From the NCBI GenBank assembly GCA_046757925.1, contig JBHHZE010000008.1, forward strand, positions 18,709-82,708: a stretch of 64,000 nt of DNA, in the 5' to 3' direction. Every line of letters starts with the position of its first letter. Positions within the stretch are counted from its first letter, which is position 1. Both the position numbers and the translations under genes were made by a program. This DNA is from JAZDCZ01 sp046757925. GTDB lineage: Bacteria > Gemmatimonadota > Gemmatimonadetes > Gemmatimonadales > GWC2-71-9. Under the pieces are notes generated by a model that did not search any database, was not told the DNA's origin, and saw nothing but the letters and a program-made list of their open reading frames with translations. Below, in pieces: positions 29,755-38,413 of this stretch.

Positions 29755-31139
29755 AAATACTAATTGTCGACGATGAGCCGGCAATGCTGGAGAACTGCGA
29801 GCGTTTGCTAACGAGGGAGGGCCATCAGTGTATGAGTTTGTCAGATCCCTCGCACTTTCGACGTGTTCTTGTGGAGGAGGAGCCGGATGTGTTGCTCCTG
29901 GATCTAAGGCTCCCCGGTACGGATGGTATGACCCTCCTTACCGTGGCGCTCGCCGAGGATCCGGCTCTACCTGTAATCATAATGACTGCGTACGCGACAG
30001 TCGCGTCAGCCGTACATGCTATTGGCGAGGGTGCCTTTGACTATCTCACGAAGCCCTTTACAAGGGAGCAACTGGTCGTAGCGATACAGCGGGCTGTACG
30101 GCACCGCATGGTATCTGTAGAGAACCGCAATCTCCGTGAAGAGGTGGCACGCGGTGCGAGACGTGACGAGATCGTGGGGTCAAGCGCGGCATTACAGAAG
30201 CTGATGGATCGTGCCAGAAAGGTGGCGCCGAAGGCAGCGAACGTTCTCATTACGGGAGAGAGCGGAAGCGGCAAGGAACTCGTAGCGCGGTACTTACACA
30301 CGCACAGTCCGCGAGCTGACGGGCCGTTTGTCCCAGTTGACTGCGCAGCTCTGCCGGAAGGGTTGTTGGAGAGCGAACTCTTCGGATATGAGCGAGGTGC
30401 ATTTACTGGAGCTGATGCCAGGAGAACCGGTCTCTTCGAGGAAGCCAACGGGGGTACGGCCTTTCTCGACGAGATCACCGAGTTGAGTCTACCACTCCAG
30501 TCGAAGCTGCTGCGGGTACTGGAGGAGCGGCAGATCCGGCGGCTTGGCAGCTCACACCTGGTGGACATTGACGTAAGGATAGTCTCCGCTACGAATGCCG
30601 ACATGGATGCGGCGCTATCGAGCGGACAGTTTCGAGAGGATCTCTACTACAGACTCAACGTGGTACCGTTGCACTTGCCTCCACTCCGGGAGCGCCGTGG
30701 TGACATTGTGGTGCTGGCCCAGCGATTCCTTGCTCAGTATTCGGTTGCGGAGGGTACAGCTCCGCCTCGAGTATCTCGAGAAGCATGGGATGCCTTGGAG
30801 AGTTACGAGTGGCCCGGCAACGTGCGAGAGCTCAAGAACCTCGCCCAGCGATTCGTGGTGTTGAACCAGAACGGGCGTGTTACACTCGCGGACCTGCCGG
30901 CAGATCTTAGACCAGAGGCAACATTGCCGGATGAGGAGCCGGAAGCCGTACCACTTCCTTATGAAGAGGCGAGAGAAGAAGTGCTGCGTTCTTTTCGAGC
31001 GAGATACGTGAGAAGAGTGCTCGAGCGCAGCAGGGGGAATATCTCTGAGGCAGCGCGTAAGGCCGGGGTAAGCAGACGCACATTCCACCGGTGGCTAAAG
31101 GACCATCGAGACTCAACCGGCGTAGAGTTACGTGGTTGA
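29751..31139 (+). CDS. NtrC-family sigma-54-dependent response regulator
   Basis: A 462-residue regulator. The receiver is at 1-120 (ILIVDDEP, phospho-Asp in LLLDLRLPG, Lys in YLTKPF). The AAA+ domain at about 140-370 has Walker A GESGSGKE, the sigma-54 contact ELFGYERGAFTGA and arginine-finger regions. The C-terminal Fis-type HTH is RGNISEAARKAGVSRRTFHR. All activity motifs are intact. GTG 29751 overlaps the kinase stop as GTGA; GTG 29742 is possible. Targets should have -24/-12 promoters, but none was convincingly found in the intergenic regions examined. Confidence 0.92.
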   Translation: MKILIVDDEPAMLENCERLLTREGHQCMSLSDPSHFRRVLVEEEPDVLLLDLRLPGTDGMTLLTVALAEDPALPVIIMTAYATVASAVHAIGEGAFDYLTKPFTREQLVVAIQRAVRHRMVSVENRNLREEVARGARRDEIVGSSAALQKLMDRARKVAPKAANVLITGESGSGKELVARYLHTHSPRADGPFVPVDCAALPEGLLESELFGYERGAFTGADARRTGLFEEANGGTAFLDEITELSLPLQSKLLRVLEERQIRRLGSSHLVDIDVRIVSATNADMDAALSSGQFREDLYYRLNVVPLHLPPLRERRGDIVVLAQRFLAQYSVAEGTAPPRVSREAWDALESYEWPGNVRELKNLAQRFVVLNQNGRVTLADLPADLRPEATLPDEEPEAVPLPYEEAREEVLRSFRARYVRRVLERSRGNISEAARKAGVSRRTFHRWLKDHRDSTGVELRG

Positions 31140-31146
31140 TTACACG

Positions 31147-31731
31147 ATGCCGGCTATGCTGATGCTGCTAGCAGGTGTGTCGGTCCAACCGCAGGTACCA
31201 TCGGGCGTCGTGGAAGGAGTTGTGTATGCCACGGGAATGTTGACGGACAATGCTGTTGTATACATGGTGGCGGAAGGAAAACCGAGGACACCGTTGAAAG
31301 ATGAGCGCGCAGTCATAGATCAAGTAAACCTGCGCTTTGTACCGACCATTCTGGTAGTACAGCCTGGGGCCATCGTCGAGTTTCGGAACAGTGATCCCAT
31401 TCTTCACAATGTCTTCAGCCCCGATCGGTTAGGCGATGGCTTTGATCTTGGCACGTATCCCCGAAACTCATCCAGGTTCCACACATTCAATCGGCTGGGC
31501 CCCCATGTGATTCTCTGTCATGTGCATCCTGAGATGGCGGCTTACGTCGTCGTGGTGCCCACCCAATATCATGCGGTTGTCCCGAGGAGCGGTCGATTTC
31601 GTATCCAGGATATTACGGCCGGCCGCTATAAGCTACGCGTGTGGCACCGAAGCACGAAACCGCTGGAACGATCAGTCGTGGTGCGGAGCGGCGTAATCGT
31701 GCGAGTGCAGTTAGAGCTGGAGCGTAAATGA
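31147..31731 (+). CDS. Exported amicyanin-like cupredoxin
   Basis: A 194-residue periplasmic copper protein with a short signal peptide (AMLMLLAGVSV). The type-1 copper ligands are His in DPILHNVFS and CHVHPEM, with amicyanin spacing C-x2-H-x2-M. A C-terminal carboxypeptidase-regulatory-like beta domain follows (GRFRIQDITAGRYKLRVWH). It is the most divergent of four related proteins (others at 38.4, 43.5 and 44.2 kb) and lacks their NQDxCG motif. It follows the NtrC regulator after seven bases, so it is likely in the same operon. Confidence 0.8.
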   Translation: MPAMLMLLAGVSVQPQVPSGVVEGVVYATGMLTDNAVVYMVAEGKPRTPLKDERAVIDQVNLRFVPTILVVQPGAIVEFRNSDPILHNVFSPDRLGDGFDLGTYPRNSSRFHTFNRLGPHVILCHVHPEMAAYVVVVPTQYHAVVPRSGRFRIQDITAGRYKLRVWHRSTKPLERSVVVRSGVIVRVQLELERK

Positions 31732-31784
31732 TCGATGGGTGACAGTCGGGTGGACGAATTATGAAAATGAGCGATGGGAGAATA

Positions 31785-33191
31785 ATGAAAATGCGTCGTC
31801 CATTCTTGGCCGCAACCGGTCTTTGCCTGTGCTCCTTTACGGTTGTCAGCAGCGTCGCATTTACTGGTGTGGACCACCAACGGATACCGGCATTTGCACG
31901 GAAGTACCGCACCAGTTGTACTACGTGCCATACTGCTCCACCCAAGCTAAATGTTCTTGGTGAGGCGTTCCGGTTGAACGGTTACAAGTTTCCAGAGAAC
32001 GACGCACTATTGCGGCGCGATGAGCCGGTCGCTCTCGGTTCAGCTGAATGGAAGGACATTTGGCCGCGGGCGATCTGGCCGGGAGAGCTTCCCGGCAACG
32101 TTCCCATTGCGCTACGAATCGTTAATGACGTCAATCTAACACGGCAATCTGACGCCGAATCGTCATCTAGCCTTCGTTTTCCAGAGGAAGTGTATGTGTT
32201 GGCGGGCACCACCTTGGGAGACAATCTGAGCGCATTTCTGGAGAGTGAGTGGACGCGGGAGGACGGTCTGGAAGTATTGCAGGCGAAAGTGGAGTTGCAG
32301 AATATAATACCTGGCCTTCCCGACCGATCGCTCAACGTTTGGGTCGGGGTGCAGAATCTATACCTTTTCACATTTGCCGATCGGCAAATCGACCGGGCTG
32401 GACGGCAGAATTTTCTTTGGCAAGAGTATAGAGTGTCAGATCTGACACTGCGCGGTCCTTTGGCAGGTGACAGTTTGCGCTCCACGAACACGTTTCAGCT
32501 TCGACGTCCCCAGCCTGCTCTGGAGGTGAATGGTCTTCTTGCGGGTCGGCTGTACTATGGTATCGGTCTCTCACAGGGTACCGCGAGCACGAGACAGGAC
32601 GACAACGACCGGAAGGATGCGTATTACAAGGTGCGCTACAAGTTTGGGGGCCTGGGGTTGGATGGAGCTTACGCTGCGGGTGCAAAGCCCGTGCTAGGGG
32701 GCGGTGGGCAGCTACTGGATCGGACGTTGATCGTGGAGCACTTCGGATACGTAGGGGCACAGCCCGCGGAAGGCAATGTGGACGATGCGCATCGCTCCTT
32801 TGGTGTAAGCGCTCGCGGGATAGTGGGCCCCCTGGACCTCGGCGTTGGCTACGTCTGGGGAAGCAATGACAATCCTTGGGGCACGGTCCTGTCCGGTCAG
32901 GTGGATTTCTCAAGCCTGTTCGCGAGGATGGAATACATGTTCTTCCCGTGGTTCATTGGATCCATCAAGTTCGACGATCTTGATGTAAATACTCCAACCA
33001 CAGTGCAACGAAGCGGATTCACTGCAGGAGGGATGGACCGCACACGCCTCATCCCAGGAGTGATCCTGCTGCTGCGGCAAAACGTTCGTGCTTCGCTGGA
33101 ACTGGAGCTGTTCACCCGGGATGCGGCGAGCAGCGAGTTGATGCAGCGCGAGCCGAACAATCTATGGCTTCGTCTGGACGTCTCGTTCTGA
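31785..33191 (+). CDS. Cytochrome-porin fusion (Cyc2-like), outer membrane
   Basis: A 468-residue exported protein. A signal peptide (about 1-27) is followed by a single c-type haem motif in PAFARKYRTSCTTCHTAPP and the continuation LNVLGEAFRLNGY. The remaining 400 residues are amphipathic strands ending in NNLWLRLDVSF, a typical outer-membrane barrel terminus. This order of haem domain then barrel, and the FAR...CxxCH...LN.FG..F...GY pattern, resemble the Cyc2 iron-oxidation cytochromes, as recalled from the literature. The similarity beyond the haem region is untested. A start at 31791 is equally possible. Role proposed: electron passage across the outer membrane. Confidence 0.78.
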   Translation: MKMRRPFLAATGLCLCSFTVVSSVAFTGVDHQRIPAFARKYRTSCTTCHTAPPKLNVLGEAFRLNGYKFPENDALLRRDEPVALGSAEWKDIWPRAIWPGELPGNVPIALRIVNDVNLTRQSDAESSSSLRFPEEVYVLAGTTLGDNLSAFLESEWTREDGLEVLQAKVELQNIIPGLPDRSLNVWVGVQNLYLFTFADRQIDRAGRQNFLWQEYRVSDLTLRGPLAGDSLRSTNTFQLRRPQPALEVNGLLAGRLYYGIGLSQGTASTRQDDNDRKDAYYKVRYKFGGLGLDGAYAAGAKPVLGGGGQLLDRTLIVEHFGYVGAQPAEGNVDDAHRSFGVSARGIVGPLDLGVGYVWGSNDNPWGTVLSGQVDFSSLFARMEYMFFPWFIGSIKFDDLDVNTPTTVQRSGFTAGGMDRTRLIPGVILLLRQNVRASLELELFTRDAASSELMQREPNNLWLRLDVSF

Positions 33192-33486
33192 CGATTGAAA
33201 GAGCGGGAGTCCTTCTGGATCGACTTCCCTCGCCGATCTCTCCATACATCCCGTCCATAGAGTCACTCAAGGTCACAGGAGGGACGGGGCCTGTCCCGCT
33301 TCCAGTAGCCTGGCGACCCCGGCACCGGCGTCCAAAATACGGCTAACTCCCTATCACATAAACTTTTGACAACTCCCACCGGGATCTGTTCTTCTCTGGT
33401 CTGTCTGATGCTATAGGGAAGTCCGTCGTTGTCGGCAGCTCGTGCTTCAAGGCGGGTCGCCGACGAGGTTCCCAGGGGGAGAACCA
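33192..33486. other. Intergenic region before the receiver gene
   Basis: This 295-bp spacer contains a GC hairpin (GGGAC at 33281-33285 pairing with GTCCC at 33293-33297) that could end transcription of the upstream unit, although no T-run follows. A TTGACA hexamer lies near 33367 without an obvious -10 partner. No gene was seen. Confidence 0.35.
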
Positions 33487-33939
33487 ATGGGCTCTACGAG
33501 TTCGATACGCATCCTACTAGTCGATGGTCACCCGAAGTTCATCGGTGCGCTGCGTGAACTCATGGATGCAGAGTACGGCTTCTGTGTGGTCGGGGAAGCT
33601 TCCGGTGGCAGACACGCGGTGGAGCAGGCCACAACTTTGGAGCCCGACGTTACACTCGTAGACGTCTCAACCCAAATGCCTCACGGTCTATGTGCCATGC
33701 GGCGTCTCAGTCACAACAGCAAGGTGATCGTGCTTTCCTTGGATCCCCAGGAATGGCTTCTCTTCCCGGTTCTAGCCGCCGGGGCCAGAGGCTTCGTGTC
33801 CAAGACGAACGTTGACCTAGACCTGGTTCGTGCGATCAAGACGGTAGTGAGGGGTGACGTCTTTCTCGACCGCGACGGCACAAGGTTGCTCCGACAATGG
33901 TCGAAATCCACTGCGAACGATGCTGCGAATCTGATGTAA
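33487..33939 (+). CDS. Receiver-only response regulator, degenerate acidic pocket
   Basis: A 150-residue NarL-like receiver without the C-terminal LuxR-type HTH. The phospho-acceptor Asp (VTLVDVS) and the conserved Lys (GFVSKTN) remain. The acidic pair that normally reads VDDHP is VDGHP, so a Mg-binding residue is missing. Its C-terminal half closely resembles the full-length regulator at 53.5 kb (LFPVL.AG..G.V.K), suggesting a paralogue that lost its DNA-binding part. It may be a phosphate sink, a protein-interaction switch or decaying. RBS GGGGAGAA precedes the ATG. Confidence 0.8.
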   Translation: MGSTSSIRILLVDGHPKFIGALRELMDAEYGFCVVGEASGGRHAVEQATTLEPDVTLVDVSTQMPHGLCAMRRLSHNSKVIVLSLDPQEWLLFPVLAAGARGFVSKTNVDLDLVRAIKTVVRGDVFLDRDGTRLLRQWSKSTANDAANLM

Positions 33940-34035
33940 CTCGTTCTTCGGCGTCATGGAGACGTGAGGCTCGGAACGGGTTGTTCGGAGGAGCTTCGGC
34001 ACTGTACGGCTTGTCTACTTAGTAGGAGTTGAGAG

Positions 34036-35889
34036 ATGAACAACATAACGACTTTTTGGGGCAGGATCGTAACGATCACTATCGGTTCAGTACTACTGGG
34101 CTGTGACGGTGGCGACGTGATCAGGCCGGAACCGCCAACGGAGACCCCAACCCTGGCGTCGGAGTGGGTCAGCTTTGTCGACTGGAATCAGAAAACGGTT
34201 ATCGAAGTCAACATGGTCGAATCCGGTTCCAGCCTTTCCTTCTCACCTAATGCGTACACGTTCGAGGCAGGCAAACCCTACGTGCTTCGGATCACTAATG
34301 CTGCCAGCAATAGTAGTAAGCACTATTTCTCTCCAGAAGGTACCAGCTTCTACAAGGCGATCGCTACTCGGAAGATCGAAACGGCTGAGGCCGAGTACAA
34401 GGCTCCATACTTCGATGCGGTCGAGCTCCAGATTGGCGGCTCCCTCGAGATCTATTTCGTTCCGGTGTTGGCGGGTACCTACGACATTATCTGCACGATA
34501 CCGGGGCATAAAGAGGCTGGTATGACCGCAACAGCCACTATCACTGGCGGTGAAGGTTTCACGCTGGATTTGGAGGTGGCGGCGGATTTCAACACGGCAC
34601 TAACTAGCGATCCTCGGCGGTCCAGCTCCCACGCGGTCTGGACTTCAGCGGCAGACACAGCCGTCCAGATGTTCGAATCCGCTTCGTTCGACGCCCTCGC
34701 CTTCAATCCTCAGGGGCTCGCAATAACAGCGGGTATCGGATACAAGCTGACGCTGGACAATCCGTCCGGCCACGTATCCAAACACTATTACACAGCGGTG
34801 GAGTTCTACAAGACCGTTGTGCTGCGGAAGGTCGAAGATTCGCAGGCCGAAATCAAGGCGCCTTACCTGAAAGCGATAGAGCTCCAGATTGGCGGCAATT
34901 CCACGTTGTTTGTTGTTCCCACGCAGGCAGGTACTTACAGCGTTCTGTGCACAATACCTGGCCACGCCGATTTGGGGATGAGGGGCACTATAGAGGTACG
35001 CGCTCCTGTGGCGGCGCCCACACCTACGATGGCGTCTGACTGGGTGGGGTTCGTGGACTGGAATGAGAAGACAGTGATCGACGTCAACATGGTCGAGTCA
35101 GGCTCGAGCCTGTCCTACGCGCCCAACGAGCTGACCTTTGAGGCGGGCAGGCCCTACGTATTGCGTATCAACAACCCTAGCACCAACAGCAGCAAGCACT
35201 ATTTCTCGCCGGAGGGAACCAGTTTCTACCAGGCCATCGCCACCCGCAAAATAGAAACTGCGGACGCGGAGTACAAGGCGCCGTATTTCGACGCGGTCGA
35301 ACTCCAGATAGGCGGTTCGCTGGAGATCTATTTCGTTCCTGTCGTGGGTGGAGAGTACGATATCATCTGTACGATACCGGGACACAAGGCTCTCGGAATG
35401 ACCGCGACGGCCAAGATTGTGGGGGGTAGCGGGTACCAACTTGACCTAGAGGTCGCCCCGGACTTCGACGCCACGCTCATGAGTGATCCGAGACGGTCTG
35501 GTTCACACGCTGTTTGGACCGGTGCAGTAGATGTGGCCGTCAACATGTTCGAGTCGGCTAGCTTCGATCAGCTTGGTTTCGTGCCTCCCGATCTGGCGCT
35601 CACGAAGGACGTCGGCTACAAGCTTCAGGTAGCCAATCCTACGGGGCATACATCTAAGCACTACTACACGGCGGCGGAATTCTACAAGACCGTTGTGTTG
35701 CGCAAAGCCGAGGACTCGCAGGCCGAGATCAAGGCACCCTATTTGAAGGCGATCGAACTCCTGATCGGCGGGAGTACCACCATGTTTGTCGTTCCCACGG
35801 TGATCAACACATTTGACGTCCTGTGCACCATCACCGGCCATGCTGGGCTGGGTATGACAGGGACGATTACGGTTGGAGCGGGGCCGTGA
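34036..35889 (+). CDS. Lipoprotein with four tandem cupredoxin domains
   Basis: A 617-residue protein with a lipobox (GSVLLGC), so tethered to a membrane facing the periplasm or cell surface. Four cupredoxin domains each keep a complete type-1 copper set: SKHYFS or SKHYYT for the first His, then CTIPGHKEAGM, CTIPGHADLGM, CTIPGHKALGM and CTITGHAGLGM (C-x4-H-x4-M). Domains 1 and 3 are nearly the same, as are 2 and 4, showing that an A-B pair was duplicated. Up to four copper ions could form an electron wire. The stop overlaps the next gene, a diheme cytochrome, as GTGA. Confidence 0.88.
   Translation: MNNITTFWGRIVTITIGSVLLGCDGGDVIRPEPPTETPTLASEWVSFVDWNQKTVIEVNMVESGSSLSFSPNAYTFEAGKPYVLRITNAASNSSKHYFSPEGTSFYKAIATRKIETAEAEYKAPYFDAVELQIGGSLEIYFVPVLAGTYDIICTIPGHKEAGMTATATITGGEGFTLDLEVAADFNTALTSDPRRSSSHAVWTSAADTAVQMFESASFDALAFNPQGLAITAGIGYKLTLDNPSGHVSKHYYTAVEFYKTVVLRKVEDSQAEIKAPYLKAIELQIGGNSTLFVVPTQAGTYSVLCTIPGHADLGMRGTIEVRAPVAAPTPTMASDWVGFVDWNEKTVIDVNMVESGSSLSYAPNELTFEAGRPYVLRINNPSTNSSKHYFSPEGTSFYQAIATRKIETADAEYKAPYFDAVELQIGGSLEIYFVPVVGGEYDIICTIPGHKALGMTATAKIVGGSGYQLDLEVAPDFDATLMSDPRRSGSHAVWTGAVDVAVNMFESASFDQLGFVPPDLALTKDVGYKLQVANPTGHTSKHYYTAAEFYKTVVLRKAEDSQAEIKAPYLKAIELLIGGSTTMFVVPTVINTFDVLCTITGHAGLGMTGTITVGAGP
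34144..35886 (+). repeat. Internal tandem duplication of a cupredoxin pair
   Basis: Copy 1 runs about 34144-35019 and copy 2 about 35020-35886, each near 290 codons and in frame. The copies begin TPTLASEW and TPTMASDW and stay alignable at protein level throughout, while the DNA has diverged at many third positions. The duplication is therefore not recent and the protein has been kept under selection. Confidence 0.8.
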
Positions 35890-36866
35890 CGCCTGCTCCG
35901 GTTGCCAGCCCTTTGCGTGCAGCATGGTTGTGGGGGGGCGTCGCGTTGCTGATGGGCGTGCCATCCGTGGCTCTAGGGCAGCTACCTCGGCCGTCAGACC
36001 ACGTATCTGCTGTCGATGCGGCCCGACTTTACCTCGATGCTTGCTCGTCATGTCATGGTAGACTGGGGGACGGCAACGGTCGTGGCGCCCGGTTGCTCTC
36101 TCCGAGGCCACGGGACTTCACGATGGGTGTCTTCAAGTTTCGGAGTACCCCGACGGGCTCACTGCCCAGGGACGAGGATCTTTACCGCACGGTCTCCCGT
36201 GGTGTACCGGGGACCTGGATGCCAGCCTGGGAGAACCTTCTCACGGAGGATCAACGGTGGGCCCTGATCCGATACATCAAAGGGTTCTCTGAGATCTTTG
36301 TGGAGGAGGATCCAGATTCAGTGTTGCCAGTCCCACCGGCACCGGGCGCAACAGCGGAGACTGTGCGGGAGGGTCGGTTTGTTTACGCAATGCTCCGTTG
36401 CGCACAATGTCATGGACCGGCGGGCCGAGGCAACGGTCCATCGGCCGACGAACTGACCGACGATTGGGACCAGGAAATCCTACCGTACGACTTCACGCGT
36501 GGCAACTATAAGAACGGCTCGACACCGACGGATATCTACCGGACCCTAATCACGGGGCTCAGCGGCTCCCCGATGCCAGCGTACGAGCGCGAGATGGTGG
36601 CGTTTCCGGGTGGTCGAGACGCTGATCTGAGTCAAGTGAGTAAGACCCTCGATCCTCTGGGTCTCCAACTGCTTGAAGGTTACTTGGCAGGCCAGCCGAC
36701 TGAATCCACTCTAGCCAAGATGTCCGATGTCGAGATTGGCCGACTCGTAGAGCACCGGCTCTGGTGTTTGGTCTACTATCTGAAATCCCTCGACCGCCCA
36801 GGCGGGATCTTGCATTGGCTCTTCGGGGAAAGTCCGGATTTCAAGGCACGCGGAGATGGCAGATGA
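35886..36866 (+). CDS. Exported diheme cytochrome c
   Basis: A 326-residue protein with signal peptide (ALLMGVPSVALG) and two class I haem motifs, CSSCHGRLGDGNG near residue 50 and CAQCHGPAGRGNG near 175. Distal Met candidates are in GTWMPAWE and GSPMPAYE. The block FKFRSTPTGSLPRDEDLYRT is nearly repeated in the cytochrome at 48.8 kb, so the two are paralogues. GTG 35886 overlaps the cupredoxin lipoprotein stop. It is translationally coupled and is probably that protein's electron partner. Confidence 0.85.
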   Translation: MTPAPVASPLRAAWLWGGVALLMGVPSVALGQLPRPSDHVSAVDAARLYLDACSSCHGRLGDGNGRGARLLSPRPRDFTMGVFKFRSTPTGSLPRDEDLYRTVSRGVPGTWMPAWENLLTEDQRWALIRYIKGFSEIFVEEDPDSVLPVPPAPGATAETVREGRFVYAMLRCAQCHGPAGRGNGPSADELTDDWDQEILPYDFTRGNYKNGSTPTDIYRTLITGLSGSPMPAYEREMVAFPGGRDADLSQVSKTLDPLGLQLLEGYLAGQPTESTLAKMSDVEIGRLVEHRLWCLVYYLKSLDRPGGILHWLFGESPDFKARGDGR

Positions 36867-37306
36867 AGATCGGATACTCACGCTACGTTCTGCTTGTGGC
36901 ATCCGTAAGCGGTGTCGCGAGTTGCGCAGGTGACGGCACTGGATTGGACGAGTTCGGAAATCCGTTGGGCGAGTCACGGGTGGAGTTAGCGCCAACGCTT
37001 GCATCCATACAAGCGAACATTTTTACACCGATCTGCACGAAATGCCACATTGGCGCTTCCGCCCCGCTGGGCTTGGTGCTCAGTGAGGGGGTTGCCCGTA
37101 AGAACTTGGTTTTCGTGCCGAGTGTCGAGATGTCCGAGCTAATGCGTGTCAATCCTGGGAAGCCCGATTCGAGCTACATCATATGGAAGATAGAAGGCCG
37201 CTCGGCGATCATGGGTGCTCGCATGCCGTTTCAGCTACCGCCGCTGTCCGCTGAGTATATCGACGCCGTCCGCGGATGGATCGAGGCGGGTGCGTTGGAA
37301 AACTAG
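36863..37306 (+). CDS. Monoheme cytochrome c lipoprotein
   Basis: A 147-residue protein with a lipobox (SGVASCAG) and one haem motif, CTKCHIGASAPLGL. The later part (YIIWKIEGR, GARMPFQLPPLS) with RMP as likely Met ligand resembles the small cytochromes found beside surface redox proteins. ATG 36863 overlaps the previous stop as ATGA. It lies between a periplasmic diheme cytochrome and an outer-membrane cytochrome-porin, a natural position for a relay. Confidence 0.8.
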   Translation: MKIGYSRYVLLVASVSGVASCAGDGTGLDEFGNPLGESRVELAPTLASIQANIFTPICTKCHIGASAPLGLVLSEGVARKNLVFVPSVEMSELMRVNPGKPDSSYIIWKIEGRSAIMGARMPFQLPPLSAEYIDAVRGWIEAGALEN

Positions 37307-37314
37307 GAGGGAAT

Positions 37315-38379
37315 GTGATCACTCGATTGGCCATAACTCTTCTCGTCCTCACTCCGCTCAATCTGAACGCGCGAGAAGAGCCGTATCTCTCGGTGAGAAC
37401 GGGACTACGGTGTTCGCAATGTCACGTGAACCGTACTGGCGGTGGTGGCAGAACCGATTTTGGAAGTGTATATGGTCAGACGAGGTTGGCGATCGGGCAG
37501 TTTGGGTTTCAAGGTAGATCCCTGAACGACTTCCTCTCTGTCGGTGCGAACCTGAGGTTACGCGCGGAGGGCACACCACAGAAGTCGACCCCACGGACAG
37601 AGATGCGTCTCAGGGAGGCCAACATACAGATCGAAGCCCGAGTCGTTCCCGATGTACTTGCCTTCTATTTGGACGAGACGGTTGGTCCCGGTGCCGCTGG
37701 TACACGCGAGGCATTCGGGCTCGTCGAGGGACTACCGCTCGATGGTTATTTCAAGGTTGGAAAGTTTCTATTGCCTTACGGGCTGCGACTAGTTGACGAT
37801 TCTGAATTCATCCGTCAGAGCACCGGCTTCGGTTACAGCACTCCGGATCAGGGTGTCGAAGTGGGGTTCGAGCCATCCCAACTATCGGTGTTTGTTGCGC
37901 TGACGAACGGCACCCAGGGGGCGGACGAGAATAACAGTGGCAAGCAGATCACAGCAACTGGCGCATGGATATCATCCCGGTTCAGAATCGGCGCATCCAT
38001 CTCGCGTAACGAGGGAAGTGGTGGTCGCAGAGATGTGGTCGGGGGCTTCAGCGGCTTCAACGTGGGCCGGTTCACCATCCTGGGCGAATTGGATCTCATC
38101 AAAGATGTGCCCGACCAGGGTCCTGATCTCGATCAGATGGTTGCCTATATCGAGGGCAATCTCCTCGCCGTTCGCGGCGTGAATGCCAAGGTAACCTACG
38201 GCTTCTTAGATCCCAACAGGGACATCGGTGAGAACGCGCGGACGCGGGCGCGATTCGGAGTTGAAACCTTTCCTATCCAGTTCCTCGAGGTGTCGGCATT
38301 CTACACGTTGATAAGGGACATTCCACAGGTATCGGATGACCTGGACCGACTGAGTGTGGAATTGCACTTGTACTTCTGA
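37315..38379 (+). CDS. Second cytochrome-porin fusion, outer membrane
   Basis: A 354-residue exported protein with a signal peptide (LAITLLVLTPLNLNA), one haem motif CSQCHVNRTGGGG about residue 30 and a beta-barrel of some 300 residues ending in LSVELHLYF. The arrangement repeats that of the 31.8-kb protein, but the haem region differs (PYLSVRTGLRCSQCH), so the two are distant relatives or convergent. GTG 37315 follows a strong AGGAGGG. It is in one operon with cupredoxin and cytochrome genes. Proposed as an outer-membrane electron conduit. Confidence 0.78.
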   Translation: MITRLAITLLVLTPLNLNAREEPYLSVRTGLRCSQCHVNRTGGGGRTDFGSVYGQTRLAIGQFGFQGRSLNDFLSVGANLRLRAEGTPQKSTPRTEMRLREANIQIEARVVPDVLAFYLDETVGPGAAGTREAFGLVEGLPLDGYFKVGKFLLPYGLRLVDDSEFIRQSTGFGYSTPDQGVEVGFEPSQLSVFVALTNGTQGADENNSGKQITATGAWISSRFRIGASISRNEGSGGRRDVVGGFSGFNVGRFTILGELDLIKDVPDQGPDLDQMVAYIEGNLLAVRGVNAKVTYGFLDPNRDIGENARTRARFGVETFPIQFLEVSAFYTLIRDIPQVSDDLDRLSVELHLYF

Positions 38380-38413
38380 TCAGCTCTGCCGAAGCGCTGG
38401 AGGGAGGCTAGTA

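Noticed and set aside
36863..38379. Classical PioAB/MtrAB-type conduit (separate multihaem cytochrome inside a porin)
   Set aside because: The neighbouring cytochrome is a monoheme lipoprotein, and the porin carries its own haem motif. The fused Cyc2-like layout fits better.
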